Source: Anas platyrhynchos (Eukaryota; Chordata; Aves; Anseriformes; Anatidae). Taken from it: a stretch of 64,000 bases of DNA. The DNA lies in contig NC_092592.1 of the NCBI RefSeq assembly GCF_047663525.1, positions 19,666,001 to 19,730,000 on the forward strand. The letters run 5' to 3'. Position 1 is the stretch's first letter, and each line of letters starts with the position of its first letter. Both the position numbers and the translations under genes were made by a program. Below are positions 13,601 through 26,860 of this stretch, one piece after another. The notes below the pieces were generated by a model. It saw only the letters and a list, made by a program, of their open reading frames with translations. It had not been told where the DNA came from and did not search any database.

Positions 13601-15411
13601 AATAATGACAAATGCAACACAAGAAAGCTATGAGGCACTGATTAAATACAATCCACTGCATGAATTTGCTTAGCCAGATGGGCAAGACCTTCCAAGGTAT
13701 TTCCAACATCACAGGACTGAAGCAAAGCCAACCACCTTCTGAAAATGGCTGCAGAAGTCCTGAAGCATTTGCTGCTCATAACCAGTAAGGAAACACTAAC
13801 TCCCTGCCCTTGAGAAGGTTAAGCAGCTTAGCTGACCCCGCACACGACCGCTTTAAAAGCAATCCATTAGTCAATGAAAACTTCCAAAGGCATTCAGGGT
13901 CACATACAACTAATGTATCCGTGTCAGATCACCTTCCCTTCAAACCATGCACGAAAGTTATATGCAAGCATAAGCTGCAAATATTTTCACACCTGGCCCA
14001 TCCAGCTAGCTCCGGCAAATGCATTTACAGCTGCTTTTCCCTTTTTCTCCCATCTCAGCATCTACTGACCTAAATATGAGGTAGCAAATGTAATTACACA
14101 TAATATGCAGCAGAAACTGTAAACAGCTTAAGAGAATTATTAAGTGATGCCCTACAGACTTCACCAAGGTATTAGAGTCTCATAAGAAGTAGTCATTTCA
14201 TTTGTAGAGCTATTAATTACATCTTTACTTACCAGCAGGACTACAATGAAGCTTAAATGTCAAATACTTAACAATAATTTTTACATCAGCCATCAGTGCT
14301 TCCTAAAAGCATGAAACTTAGGCATTCAAGCCATCATCAAGCTCTTCAATTAGCCTCTAACACGGATTAACAAGGATTCGTGTTTGTACACTCTCCAGAG
14401 GATGGGCCAGATGCAAATTTATCAAGTAAGAATTCCAGTACAGGGATATTACAAAGGAAAAAAAATAAATAAAGGGTAAGTCTCAAGAATAACATTTTGT
14501 TAATACATGAAGTCAGACAAATTTGAACATCAGTTGAAATCTGTAAAAGCTGAAGCCCTTCAAACACAAGAAACAAGACATGGACAGATTCCGTAAGGTC
14601 ATACAGCGTTCAATGTTCACAGCTTCAGCACATTTTTTTGTATTTCAAGAAAGAATCTGTCACATCCATTGGCAAGATGCCAGTAATAACGGTTCGGCTA
14701 CACGTAGGCATTGTTTTAACGAATCCATCTAAAAGAGTCCAGATGGTAACTTGGCTGCATTCACTTTAAGGCCACCTCACTTTTTCCATTCTTGAATTCT
14801 GGCCAAGGAGACATGCTCAAAGCTGGATCTTTAATGATCTTTAGCCTCATGAACAAAAAAGCAGCAATTAACTTTTTGCACTAGTTTATCTGGAACAAAA
14901 AGTAAAACAGTAAGTCCCATACTAATTAGATTTTAAAATATCAGTGTTTTCATTTTCAGAGCTCCACAGTGCATTAATCCTGTTTACCAGCACTTCTGGG
15001 TGGCAAAGAATGATCATCACCTACTCACATTTTTCCCCTCTCTAAATGAAGAGGAAGCCAGAATTGGTGGTGCAGGTGCTCACCAGCCCACCTCAGTAAA
15101 TGTCTTAACTCGTGAGGTCTAAATATGGCTGGATGCCCTCCTGTAAATATTCTCATTGCTTGCAGACAAATTCCGTGTAACACTTCCTTTAGCACACAAT
15201 CTACATTTTTGTAAAAAATGTGGACCTTTCTCCTATTTTTGGCAGGGTGTCTCTGACCTCCTTTTTCATTTTGTTGAATCTATTCTCCCTTCTCCTGCAT
15301 GACAGCATCCAGATTTTCTCCCACGGGCAAACAGGATTTCTTCTGAAGACAGATTTTTTCATCCTTCCCCTATCTTATCCTTTCCCTTTCTCATACATGC
15401 CAATCTCATAG

Positions 15412-15435
15412 AAAAAAAAAAAAAAAAAAAAAAAA
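15412..15435 (+). repeat. A24 homopolymer
   Basis: Uninterrupted A run in ZSWIM8 intron 1, following pyrimidine-rich sequence. No retroposed body is recognised upstream. Confidence 0.95.
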
Positions 15436-18351
15436 GGAGCTTGAAAGCTCTACTATTTGTCCCACAGCCACAAACTAAACCAAACTAGTGGACCAAAGAA
15501 AGGCATAAAAATCATCGAGGCATCAGGAAATAACAGTTGGGTCTGCTGCCTGCAGCAGCCAAATGAGGGTGTTACACATTTCTGTAAAGACACTATTCCT
15601 GCAACCTTTTCAGGATTCCCTCTTCTGTGAAAAGAGAATGTCTTAATTTCCAGTTTTTTTCAGTGCTGCCAATTTAACGACAGACTTTTATTTAAATAAA
15701 GAAAAATCAGCACAAAGATTTGCCCATTGAATATAATGCATCTTAAACATGTTTGACCTAGTTTATACTGTACAATACTTACATTTTCTCCTTTTTTATG
15801 TTTTGTTGGAACAACCTAGGAGCACTAATAACTCAGAAGACCAATACTATTTCATTAAAAACAGACACTTTTCACAGCATCATTTTTCTCAAAATATGCA
15901 ATTCCAGACAAGTATAGCCTGAGAGTTCCTTTGTTTCATTATTTTAGAAGACATTATGTTTCCAGCTGTATGTAAGCAAACATAAATAAATTAAACATAC
16001 CAAAACCAACAGACTTTCCATAAGCCCTGCCCTTAACTTTTAAAGCACCATCAAAAAATGTGGTCAAAGATACCAGTTTCAGTGTTTTCTGATACAAATG
16101 TCGGAAAACTAGTAAGCGGCACAATCCATAGCCCTGCCAGAGTGTTACTGCCATTCCACAGATGAAGAAACCAAAAAGGACACATCAAAAACCACACAAA
16201 TTCAAAGGAGTATGAGAATCTTCTGGTTGGTAACCCTATGCTTCTGGCCCCAGACTACAGGATCAGAGGAAGAAACTTAGAAAAGTGTGATATGGTACTT
16301 TAAAATTAGAACTATCATTTTAAATATTTTGTATATTATGCATCATTGTTCCTTAATCTTAAAAAAAAAATAAATCCAAGTGTTTTAAAGAGTTGATATA
16401 TATGTTCTTTCAATTTTACTATTGGAGCGTTTAGACGGGGGTCGCAAAAGGGAAGGAGGGAGGAAAGCGCTTAATACAAATAAAGTGCATTAAAATAAAG
16501 TTGAAAATTAACATTTAGCCATGACACTTTTAAATTACCTTTACAACTGCTTTTTAGTCTTACATTTGTATAGGTGACAGAAAAAAAGCTGTTGGTAAAG
16601 AAAAAAAAATATCTTAAAGAGATGTCTACACTTTAAGAGCTAAAGTATAAATTTGTTTTGACTCTTCAACTTTTTACTTAAAGATATGAAAAAAAAAAGC
16701 ATACCAAAACTAATTATAGATATTTTAAACAGACAAACATTTACTCCAAAACTTCATTAAAGTATGTAAAACATCTTTTGAAGCTGTACATTCCTTTCTT
16801 CCCCTGGAACAAAGTACTGTAACTAGGACACCAGACCATTAAAAGGAGACGGTTTCTGGTCCCAGTTTTACAACTGGCGCACAAAATGTTGGTCAATCAC
16901 TGACGTCCATTTCTATTCCCTCAAAGGTATACTGCAGGAAGGGAAGAGGGGTTTTTTATCTGTTTATATAAAGATTACCCTATGACCCTTGCCATTTACT
17001 TTTATTTATTTATTTCGGGTTCATATTTCTTAACATTCAACTGTGTTATTTTTTTCTCAACACACTGGAATAAGTTGCATCACTCAGCAACTACCGACTA
17101 TCAATAACTTGCTATGGACAAGAAACCACTCTCCCACTCACTAAACCAAGTCACAGTAATATGTACACATTTCCCTTCAATTCTGTGCAAGTTTAAAACA
17201 TGTAAAGACACCTTTGTTACACTTGGGAGCTTGTAGAGTAACTTAACTCTTAACAAACTGGGCATCAAAACCAAGCGAAGGTTCATAAAGTAGGCTGTAC
17301 AAAAAGCAGCTTTCTCAGTTACTCTGAAAATGAATATCCATTTAAGTATTTAAACCATTTCTAATCTGCTACCAAACTTTCATAGCTGTAATTACTGAAT
17401 TTACGTTTGCTTAAGAATGAACTTTACCATAGTTACCACACAAGTTCATTCTTTTCTCACTTCTTCTTTTCTCACCAAAGACCCAAGAAATTTACACAGC
17501 ACAAAAGGTGCTATTTTTCCATAAACAGGCTATGTTATGACTTTATTGCTGCTCCCCAAACAGAAGTGCAATTCCAGACTTGTAAACCTGCATATTAAAC
17601 TGCGTTTAACCGGTGCCTCTTCAAACATAAAGATCATGCCACTATATTAAGCAACACCACTACAGAATAAGAGATGCATGAAGCTGACGATAGCCGAATG
17701 CAATTTATGAAGCTACCAGGCCACTTCTGCGTAGTGAACAAGCCTGCCTGGCTTCTGAAAGCTCCCACTGCTTTCTGAACTCAGCAACTTGCAAAAAGAT
17801 CTCCAACGGTCAAGTGAAGAGTCACAAGGATTCACCCCCAGTGTGGGATGTTAACTCTTCAAAAGCAGACCCAGAAAATGCAGGTTTTGAAATTGAGTCA
17901 TCTGCCTACAAATGAAGATGCATCTTGTGAGTAGCCAAGCTCTAATTTTAAATCTCCCAAGGTTTACATTAGGACAGGATTTACATCTTCTCCTATACTT
18001 TTTAAGAATTATCATGGGAAAAAGAAAAATCTGGTCTCTTTTGCTCCTGATATAATCAGCAACACTGCAGAAGCAGCAGCAACATTTTCAGTTTCATTCC
18101 CCACAGCTTCTCTGACGGGTGACCCCAGCCACACAGAGGGGTCATGGCTCAAAGCACCAGGCTCATGCAGTGGCTGTAAGGCACACAAAATTAGTCTCCC
18201 ACTTGCTCTGCTTGCTTGCAGCACCAGATCATACAAATATTTAAACACATTAATTTAATGAAGAAAACAACTTTTGCTGTCAGCATTCAAAGATGTAACT
18301 TATGCAAGAAACACATGTATAAGCATTAAAAAAAGATGCTGTTTTAACAGC

Positions 18352-19268
18352 AGTTCTGGGTGAGGGCATTGAGTGCACCCTCAGTAAGTTTGCAGATGAC
18401 ACCAAGCTAGGTGTGTGTGTCGATCTGCTCGAGGGTAGGAAAGCTCTGCAGGAGGATCTGGATAGGCTGCACCGATGGGCTGAGGCCAACTGCATGAAGT
18501 TCAACAAGGCCAAGTGCCGGGTCCTGCACCTGGGGCGCAATAACCCCAAGCAGAGCTACAGGCTGGGAGATGAGTGGTTGGAGAGCTGCCAGGCAGAGAA
18601 GGACCTGGGAGTATTGGTGGATAGTTGGCTGAATACGAGCCAGCAGTGTGCTCAGGTGGCCAAGAAGGCCAACGGCATCCTGGCTTGTATAAGAAGCAGT
18701 GTGGCCAGCAGGGCTAGGGCAGTGATTGTCCCCCTGTACTCGGCTCTGGTGAGGACGCACCTCGAGTACTGTGTTCAGTTTTGGGCCCCTTGTTACAAGA
18801 AGGTGCTCGAGAGAGTTCAGAGAAGGGCAACAAAGCTGGTGAGGGGCCTGGAGAACAAGTCCTATGAGGAGCGGCTGAGGGAGCTGGGCTTGTTCAGCCT
18901 GGAAAAGAGAAGGCTCAGGGGTGACCTTATCACTCTCTACAGGTACCTTAAAGGAAGCTGTAGCAAGGTGGGGGTTGGTCTGTTCTCCCATGTGCCTGGT
19001 GACAGAATGAGGGGGAATGGGCTAAAGTTGTGCCAGGGGTGTTTTAGGTTGGATATTTGGAAGAACTTCTTTACTGAGAGGGTTGTGAGGCATTGAAATA
19101 GGTTGCCCAGGGAAGCGGTGGAGTCACCATCCCTCAAGGTCTTTAAAAGATGTTTAGATGTTGAACTTAGCGATATGGTTTAGTGGAGGACTTGTTAATG
19201 TTAGGTCAGAGGTTGGACTTGATGATCTCGAGGTCTCTTCCAACCTAGACAATTCTGTGATTCTGTGA
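18352..19268 (+). mobile_element. CR1 LINE, 5'-truncated, 3' end intact
   Basis: Begins inside the reverse transcriptase at [10 protein letters not shown], continues through [44 protein letters not shown] and [16 protein letters not shown] to FTERVVRH, and ends with the CR1 3'UTR (GGACTTGATGATCTCGAGGT) and the tail ATTCTGTGATTCTGTGA. The frame is open for 227 codons from 18413. The stop replaces the Trp of the usual HWNRLP motif (TGG to TGA), after which the rest of the frame is still readable. It lies antisense within ZSWIM8 intron 1. Confidence 0.95.
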
Positions 19269-22200
19269 ACATGCATTGTTCTGGGTAAAATAATCAATAA
19301 AAGACATTTGCAATTCATCGTCAAATGAATTTGTCCAGATAACCACATACTTCAAACATGAAGTGTAGCTTGAGGTGTTTTTGTCTTCACTTTGTTTTTT
19401 ACCTCAGGAAAGAGCTAGTTACTTACAGGTTAAAAACAAATAAAATAAATAAATAAAACTCACCCTCTAGCAATAAAGAACAGGTCAAAGAAGAATATGG
19501 TGGGAAGGATGTTGGATATAAAGACATGGATAAGAAACAAAGGAAGAGAGCATGATCCAGAGTCTAGAATCAAAGCTGAATCCTTGTCATTGCTTCCCTG
19601 GAAGTGAGCATGTCACAGAGAAGAATCCCTATAGCTTCAGTCCACCTGAAATTCAAACAGAGCATCTGGGATCTCTGGTCATTCAGCAACACAAGGTGAA
19701 AGGAGGGAGAAAACGAACACAAAAAGAAAAATCCATGGGAATCAGGAAGGTCTCCCAGTACAAAGATGAGACATAAAAATATGGAAAGAATGGGCAAGAC
19801 TTCTCATGAGGAGAAGCTTATTTAAAGGAAGAGGTCAGAAGACAGCAAGAGAATTACACCATTTAAATTCGGCCATTTAAAATTGCAGTAGTAAAGGTAC
19901 ATCTTTTCCTGATAGCTTCTTTACGTGGATTCCCCAATTCCATTCCCGAAGAGAAGGGTACACACTTGCAGGTATCTCGAAAAGGCTCGGGAAAATGCAA
20001 AATAAGTGGCAAATGTGTGAGAGTCATTCAGCTTGTCATCCTTCCAAAAGGCAGAGGTATCACTGCTTTATGAAACAATCTTTTTGTTTAGTAGAAACTT
20101 CTAGACAGCTTCTGAAATCTGCATCCCCACTCCGAAGCAGTGCATTTAATTATGCCAATCAGTCTTGATAAATGGCAGTCTCCAGAGTTTCTTCAGCACC
20201 TTCAGCTCTAATGAATTGACATCACTTCTGCACCTTGCACAACCTCTGCACAACCCTCAACTTGGAACTTTTGCTGCTGCTATACAGTGAGTCAACACTA
20301 CCAACCACTATGCATAATGAAATGGAGTACAAAAACAGGTGAAATCCACTTACTAGGGTGAAAAAATATAGAAAAACCTATTTTCTACTAAGAGCTAAGC
20401 CTTCACTTTCATGTTACCTTTCCTCTTTAGACAGCTGATCTCCACTCTTTTCATAAGCATTTGCAATATCTCTCACTAACTTTCAGATTTTTAATTCCTG
20501 TGAAGGAACTCATCAGGCAGCTATACACGTACAATACTCTTGCTTAATGGTTATTGTTTGTTTTTTTTTTTTTTTAATGTTACCAGCGAACTTGGACATA
20601 TTATAACAGATACTTGAGCTAAAACAGATTTGTCACATTATTTTACATTAAAAAACTCGCACAAATAAGATGCATTACATCTGTATCTCCCAGAAGTAAA
20701 AGCTGATTACATAAGCTCCCTCTCAATACCAGAGGCACAAATAAAGTAGGAAAAAAAATCAATTGTAGCTATAATACTCAGTAACAGTCAGCAACAAAAC
20801 TGCAGCAAACCATGGTGTTCATTTCCAGCTTCCTCAGGCTCTGAGTGGATACTCTGGATGACACCAACACTCTTCTCAACAAAGAACAAGAGTCTGAAGA
20901 GCACAGTATAAATTTGAAAGAGAGTATGTTTTTTTCTTGTTTTGTTGTTGGGTTTAGTCTTTTGGTTTGATTTTGATTTTGAATTGCTCTTTGAGCAAGG
21001 GTTAATTTTAATTTATTAAGCTGTTATTGGCAACTCTGAGAAAGAAGTATTGCTCTCTAAGCTATTTATTCTTTATCCTTATAAATGAATGAAGATCAGT
21101 CGCTGCCATTTTTCCAGTGCAGACACTGTTCCAGCTTTGATCAGGTTGTCTCTCTAAAGTGATCACACCCTTACCTCAGGCTCTGCATATTCTCTGCCAA
21201 CCTTTCCCTCACTATGGCTTGTATTTTTGAGGTACTGTACCTGGTACTTAACACTGTGGGCATTCCTAACAGCTTGGAAGTATACAAATTTTCTGGGGCT
21301 GGATAACAATATTTTGTAGAAGATTACTGCCTGCATCAGTTCTTAGTGTAGTTTAAGAGGTTTTTGCCATACAGTATGCAACAGTTAAAGGAAAGAAAGA
21401 AAGATCAAGCTTTAGCACTATAATCACTATTGATTACAGTTTCAATGCAACTCATTATTACACTTCCAGTGTAAGCCAGTGTGAATAAATAAATGCAAAC
21501 TGAGCAGAAAGTATTGTGAACACATTATTTAGCAATCCTACAGTATTTACAGCAACTTCTTAAGTGTTTGGTAAACATTGATGCTTCAGAAACTGTAAAA
21601 GACTAAGGGTGGGAAAAAGCTTAGACGCTTTCAAGAAGAAACAAAGGCGTGGTAGGTTTGGAGCGTACTTCAACACGCACTCTAAGACCTCTGTTGCAAA
21701 AATACTTATGTAATCACAACTGATGACAAAACCTTTGCAGGTACACCAGGATGACTTCAATTGCCAATGAAAAAAATGCAGCTATTTTTAAAAGTGAGAA
21801 GGGCAATCAGACAACCATACTGCCTCTCAGAATGGTTTCCAGGGAACAAAAGACTGTCTAGAAAATTGGGGAAATGGCAAAATCATTGGCAGAAAGGTGA
21901 TAAATTGGTGAAATGTAGCTTGATATGGCAGAAAGTGAGTTAGAGCCATAAACCAACTTGAGGAAGCAGGCGCTTCTGAAAACGCTGCAAAGACATTGTT
22001 CTTCAAAACGTCGGTTCACATGAACTTCGGCGATGAATTCAGTCCTCCTGTTACTTTATTCAGGTAGTACAACTGCAAGCTTCTCATCAATGATGTATAT
22101 AGTCAAATATATTACTAGGATTATCTCACTCAAAATGAAAACAGACGGGGTAAAAACAAGCAATCAAGGAAGCCTAGTGTGAGAAGAAGTCATTTCTAAA

Positions 22201-24248
22201 GCAGAGATACAAAATTATTTAGTAAGTTCTAAACGACTCTTGGTTTTCCAAGAACTGATATGTTTCGCTGAAATCTTGCCTGGGATTTCAGTACAGGTGA
22301 ACCCATGGAAATTGTGAGGAGTCTCAAAATCCAAGGACATTAAGTGGACACAATGCATTCATCCTGTATATTATCAATCCTACATTTAAAAAGAAAACTC
22401 CTCTATAGAATAAAGTAACATGAGGAATTTATCACAAACCGGTAAAAATCAAGTTGAGGAAAAACGACCAGCTACAGTCCTATTTTTCTGACACAACTAC
22501 TCAAGATACTTGATTTTACAAAGAATTCAGTTCCAAGGATCATATTAGAAAAAAACAGACATTTTTCATTATTTTCATTATAAGACCTTTCATTATTTTT
22601 TTCTAGCACATTGACAGAGTGCCTAACAAATAAGTAAATAGCTCAGCAGTGAACACTGTCTCTATTTGCAACAAGACTTATTGTTAAATTTGCTGTAAGC
22701 ATAACCATAGCACAGAAAACACTCAAGCACAAAGTAAAATGTTGCAAAAAGTAAAAAAGCTGTAAGTGGTGTGGATGGTGGTTTGTTAGTTTGTTTAAGA
22801 AGAATCCTCAGCCAGCAGCACTTCCTTCAGTCTCAAGGGGATTCTCTTTGAACTAATTACAGAAGAATTGGACTCTCACAAAGACAAACTCAAAACAATT
22901 GAAAAAGCTAGAAATTGTCTCTATTACATAACTTGTCTGACTGATTCCAAATCAAAACACAGGCTGAGTTCCAAACTGGAGGAAAAGGCTAACAGATTAT
23001 AGTTCCTCTTACTTTCCTGTAGCTTTTAAAATCAAAGCTCTCTGTGTCTAACCTCATTTCATGTTTGCATAGGCAGCTACATCACAGGCCACTGCAAAAT
23101 GGTAAACTGTGGAAGTAAAAAACACACAAGCTGTACTTAGAATTATCACATTTTAGAAGACTCACTACAACTGACAGCCCCAGGATCCAGCAAGTTCTTG
23201 ACAGAAACTATTTTTCTGACTGCAAAAAAAAATATCTCAAAAAGAGGTGTTAAAAATAGTTAAATTTGTACAGGCTTTCTGGAATCCAAACAGATCCCAG
23301 ATGATGAAAGATTCCAAGCCAGAACGGACTCACTGGCAACATGCTGTGTACAGTAAAGTACCTGCATATTAGTAATACCATATGTGAACCAATAGAGTGG
23401 ACAAATAATTATTTAGGTAGCAATCCATGTTCACACACCTCTCAAAATAACCCTGACCAGAGCCTGGGACCGCCAGCAAATGCCTCAATAGCAGGCAACA
23501 GCATCCCTTCAGAATGTCTCTCTTGTTAGAGCAAAACTTTAGCACAAAGAAATTAAGTCTTCCGACAGATAAAACCTAAAAAGTATGAACCAAATACAAA
23601 AACCACAACCTTTGCCTACACAGGTCTGCAGAACCTGGAACAGCAACATCTCCACATGGTGTAAATAATGACAAGTATCACAACAGTGATGTTAGCTGCT
23701 TAGTTTTCCGTCAGGAAAGAGACCAAAGACTGCAATTATCTACAATCTATTGAAGCAATTTTCCATTTTAATGCAACAACTGGATGACAGTAGATAGAGG
23801 AATTGCTGCTTGCTTTTAATTCGGTCAAGAGAGCTAAAGGAAGTAGGCCAGGACCTAGAAAAACACAAAATCATACACTGAAGCACTGGAGAGCAGGCAA
23901 CTAAAAGCACCACCACCTTTCCAAGTATCATTCTGACCTGCTGATCTCATACAAACCAGTTTCATACACCTCTGTTGAACTACAGATTTTCCGCAGCAAC
24001 ACGTTGTCAAAACTTCAGCTCTTTTCAGACAAGTTAATATACACAACAAGGCTTAAAGCAACGCGAAGTTTACTGTGCCTATCCCTTCCTTCTGCATCTC
24101 AGGATTTACACCTTTAAGAAAACAAACACAGTTCCAACACTGCTTTACACCGTCAGGATGTTCCATATGAAAACCAGTGCAGCCCACCAGCAGGAGCAGA
24201 TACAGAGCACTATTCAGCATTTCTCTCTCTCTTCCTTCCCCCCCCAAC

Positions 24249-24289
<41 letters not shown>
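24249..24289. repeat. T16-A25 head-to-head homopolymer palindrome
   Basis: Sixteen T directly followed by twenty-five A with no spacer, preceded by a C run. It can fold as a perfect A:T hairpin or reflect two poly(A) tails meeting. Confidence 0.95.
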
Positions 24290-24788
24290 GTTTCCATCCC
24301 ACCCTGAATTCTACTACTGACAAGTTGACAGATGCAGACAGTTTCCTATCTAGGAGCTGGGACAGTTCTAATCTTTATTAAAAATTTAGAACTTAAGCTA
24401 CTCTGGAAAGCCTATGGTTAATGCAAAGTGTACTTTCTGGTCCTAATCCAGTGACAAGTGAACGTTTGTCCATAGCATAGCACTGCCAGATTTCAGCACA
24501 ATTCATTATAAATTGCACTCTCTGTTCATGGAAGGCCAACATTCAGAAGAGAATGAAGCTTTGCAGTTCAGACAGGGAGATATTAATAAGGCAGCTGATG
24601 GTCACGAAGGTCAGCAGTAACAGGAAAAGTACTGATGCTGGACTGAAAAAAAGGCAGCAGATAAAAGGAAGAGCAGAAAGGGCTCGCGTAACTTCTGTTC
24701 ACTGTATGTCTGGCCCTTCTGAGTGTAAATGCCACCTGAATTCTAGGGTCATAATGCATCACAATAAAAGACAAAATACATTTCAATT

Positions 24789-24813
24789 TAAATAAATAAA
24801 TAAATAAATAAAA
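24789..24813 (+). repeat. AAAT microsatellite
   Basis: Six AAAT units in ZSWIM8 intron 1, about 700 nt from exon 1. Short AAAT stretches also occur at 19439-19457, 27458-27474 and 28758-28770. Confidence 0.9.
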
Positions 24814-25476
24814 TATTTAGTAGCTATACCATAATTATTATTTTTTTTAATTTCTAATGCTGTATATTTTTGTCTGCTATTAGAAAGACTTGTCAAAAAA
24901 AAAAAAAAGAAATAAAACAACCGTTTTGAAGCTGACACACAGCAGTTTGCTCATTCCTTTGTCACAGACATAAGGCCCTCTTGCTTTACTACAAAAGAAA
25001 GTTTTGAAGAAGAGAGAAAAATAAAGAATGAGAAAAATAGATTGCTCTATACAAAGATGCCTGTACATGAGTAGTTTTACAGCAATTATAAAGACCTCTG
25101 TGAAACCTTTGTGTAACGCAATCAGTGCAGTTGGGAACCAACCTATGTATAATTATTTCCAAATATGTTTGTGGTTTGTTTACAGAAGGTTGTTTTTGGA
25201 TTTCTGAGAGCAAGACAGAAAATCAACTCAGAAAAGCAGAAGTACAATCATACGGAGAAGAGGCAGATGAAGTCACCCAAAAGACTACTTTTTCGTAAGA
25301 ACCCCAGTAAATTCCCAGTTTTGGTCTTTGTTCAAAAGTTAGCCTCACAACTAGCCTGCGTTTGACTTCTCTTTGCACCGCTGGTACTTCTGCAGATCTC
25401 CCAGCCCAGCAACGCCCCCTCACCCCACAGCTCCCACACGGCCAGCGCACAGCCCGGGGGCACCGTGTGACCTCAC

Positions 25477-25654
25477 CTTTCATTTTGACAGTGGGAGAAT
25501 TGGGTCCAGCTGATTGCTTCCTCCATCCTCTCCAGTTCTGGCAAAGGCTCTCGGCCTCAGAGATGAAGGAACAAAGAGAGTCCTCTTCAAAGTGATCAGA
25601 GTCTTCAAAGGAAAACCTCTCCCCGTCCTCCCACTCGGCAAACATGAGTTCCAT
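25477..25654 (-). CDS. ZSWIM8: ZSWIM8 first coding exon (N-terminal 59 residues)
   Basis: Starting at ATG 25652-25654 it reads MELMFAEWEDGERFSFEDSD, then HFEEDSLCSFISEAESLCQN and WRGWRKQSAGPNSPTVKMK. As I recall it, this matches the human ZSWIM8 N-terminus with a single change up to NSPT, where the human protein has a glycine-rich insert. ZSWIM8 is the SWIM-zinc-finger substrate receptor of a CUL3/elongin-type ubiquitin ligase that degrades AGO proteins in target-directed microRNA decay. The start is fixed by conservation; the frame stays open upstream but that part is leader. The ATG has G at -3 and +4. The donor AAAG|GTGAGG is phase 1, matching the next human exon (DGLVIPLV). No further exon is in the window. 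Confidence 0.95.
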
Positions 25655-25678
25655 CACATCCGACAAGCAACGTGGGGG

Positions 25679-25711
25679 AAAAAAAAAAAAACAAAACAAA
25701 ACAACAAACAG
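25679..25711 (-). other. ZSWIM8: Oligo-U and U-rich tract in the ZSWIM8 leader
   Basis: On the minus strand this is a series of TTTTG units followed by 13 T and then C-rich bases, ending about 25 nt before the ATG. It looks like a 3' splice-site pyrimidine tract, but no AG follows before the start codon, so it is read as part of the leader. Confidence 0.5.
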
Positions 25712-25739
25712 AAAGAGAAGTGCTGGCTTTAACAGGTGG

Positions 25740-26860
25740 ATGGGCTGGAGGACTCGGTACCGCTGAAGATCTCGATCCCGTTCAGATCCCCACGCTACGG
25801 TTCCAGCAGAGACGGAGCGAGTGCAGTCTGGCCGCGGGAGAAGCAGGCAACCATCGCAACGTAACGGGCGCGTGTAGAAAATCCCGGGAGACAAGTTTCG
25901 TTCGGTTTAAAAAAAGTTGTTTCTTAGAAAAAAAAAAATAATAAAAACAAACACGAAGTGTGTGTCCGCGGCGTGTACGAGCCCGGCGGGGCTGCGCGGA
26001 GCCGCCTCAGCGCGCCCCGTCCCGTGCCCCCCGCGCCCCTCAGCCGGTGCCTGGCTCACTGCCGGGCCGCCCCGACCCCCCCGGCAGCCCCGGGCCGGGG
26101 CAGCGCCGCCTGCGGGGCGGGGGCCAACTTCCCCCGGGCCGCCCGGCGCCGTTCAAACGCCCGCGGGGCGGGGGCGGGGACAGGGGCAGCGCGGCCTCGG
26201 GGCGCCTCAGCACCGCCACCGGCACCGGCGGCCGTTGGGCAGCGGCTCCGGCCTCATGGGGGCGCGGGCGGCGGGCACAGCCCGGAGATAGGGGCCGGGG
26301 GGAGGGGGGGGGGGCGGCCGCCGCCGCTGCCGCTGCCGCGCCCCGCGCTCCTAGGGGCCCATGGCCGCCGGGCCCCCGCGCGCGGACGCCCCCTCCCGTG
26401 CCCGGCCCGGCGGCGGCTCGCGGTGCTGGCGCGGTACCGGCGGCGGCGGCGGGTGGGTGCCCGGCGCGGGCACCAAGATGGCTCCGCGCTTCCCAGCTTC
26501 ACCTGCGACACCCCCCCGCCAGCTGAGCCCCGCTTCCGCCGCCGCGCTTCCGGCTTCCGCCGCCAGGCGGCCGCGCGCGGCATGACGGGGGGGGAGGGGG
26601 GTGCCCAGAGTGAGGCGCCCCTGAGGGGGTCCCGTGGGGGCGGGGGTCTCGTTTTTGCTGTTTTCCTTCTTTTTTGACAACCAAAGGGGATGGGGGAGCG
26701 CAGCTTGTGCTAAAACACCCCCTGCCCCCGGCATAGACCGCACCTCGGGCACCCGAGGGGGAAAGGGCAGCCCCGCTCACCTGAAGGGAGGTGGGGGAAA
26801 GGCGGAGCCACGGGGCGCGCTGCTCCTTACACACAGCTGCTGGGAGAGAAAGCTGAGTAA
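25740..26860 (-). promoter_or_regulatory. ZSWIM8: CpG island: ZSWIM8 promoter and leader
   Basis: Extreme GC content and dense CpG from about 25.97 to 26.83 kb, with G/C runs and GC boxes, directly upstream of the ZSWIM8 start codon. No TATA box is evident, as usual for a housekeeping promoter. Several long open frames on both strands here are an effect of GC-rich sequence lacking stop codons, not genes. Transcription could also start leftward-to-rightward from the island, but no plus-strand gene is visible. Confidence 0.85.
26470..26481 (+). promoter_or_regulatory. YY1-type motif in the CpG island
   Basis: ACCAAGATGGCT matches the core of the YY1 site (AAGATGGC), which often lies just downstream of TATA-less start sites in the sense direction. 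It reads on the plus strand, opposite to ZSWIM8. Confidence 0.4.

Larger units (their letters stand above)
1..25476 (-). other. ZSWIM8: ZSWIM8 intron 1 (partial, at least 25.4 kb)
   Basis: From the donor after exon 1 to the left edge no sequence resembling the next ZSWIM8 exon (the DGLVIPLVELSAKQ region or the SWIM zinc finger) appears on the minus strand. The stretch is AT-rich and holds CR1 fragments at 1-850, 4540-4625, 10326-10600 and 18352-19268, homopolymers and AAAT repeats. No other gene is supported. Confidence 0.65.

Noticed and set aside
25655-25894. In-frame upstream extension of ZSWIM8 (start at 25894)
   Set aside because: The conserved protein starts at MELMF. The extension is a translated U-rich tract with no similarity to the family.
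25917-26752. Several 100-240-codon open frames on both strands in the GC-rich block
   Set aside because: Alanine/proline/arginine/glycine-rich translations with no domains, in a CpG island where stop codons are rare. Best read as promoter and leader.
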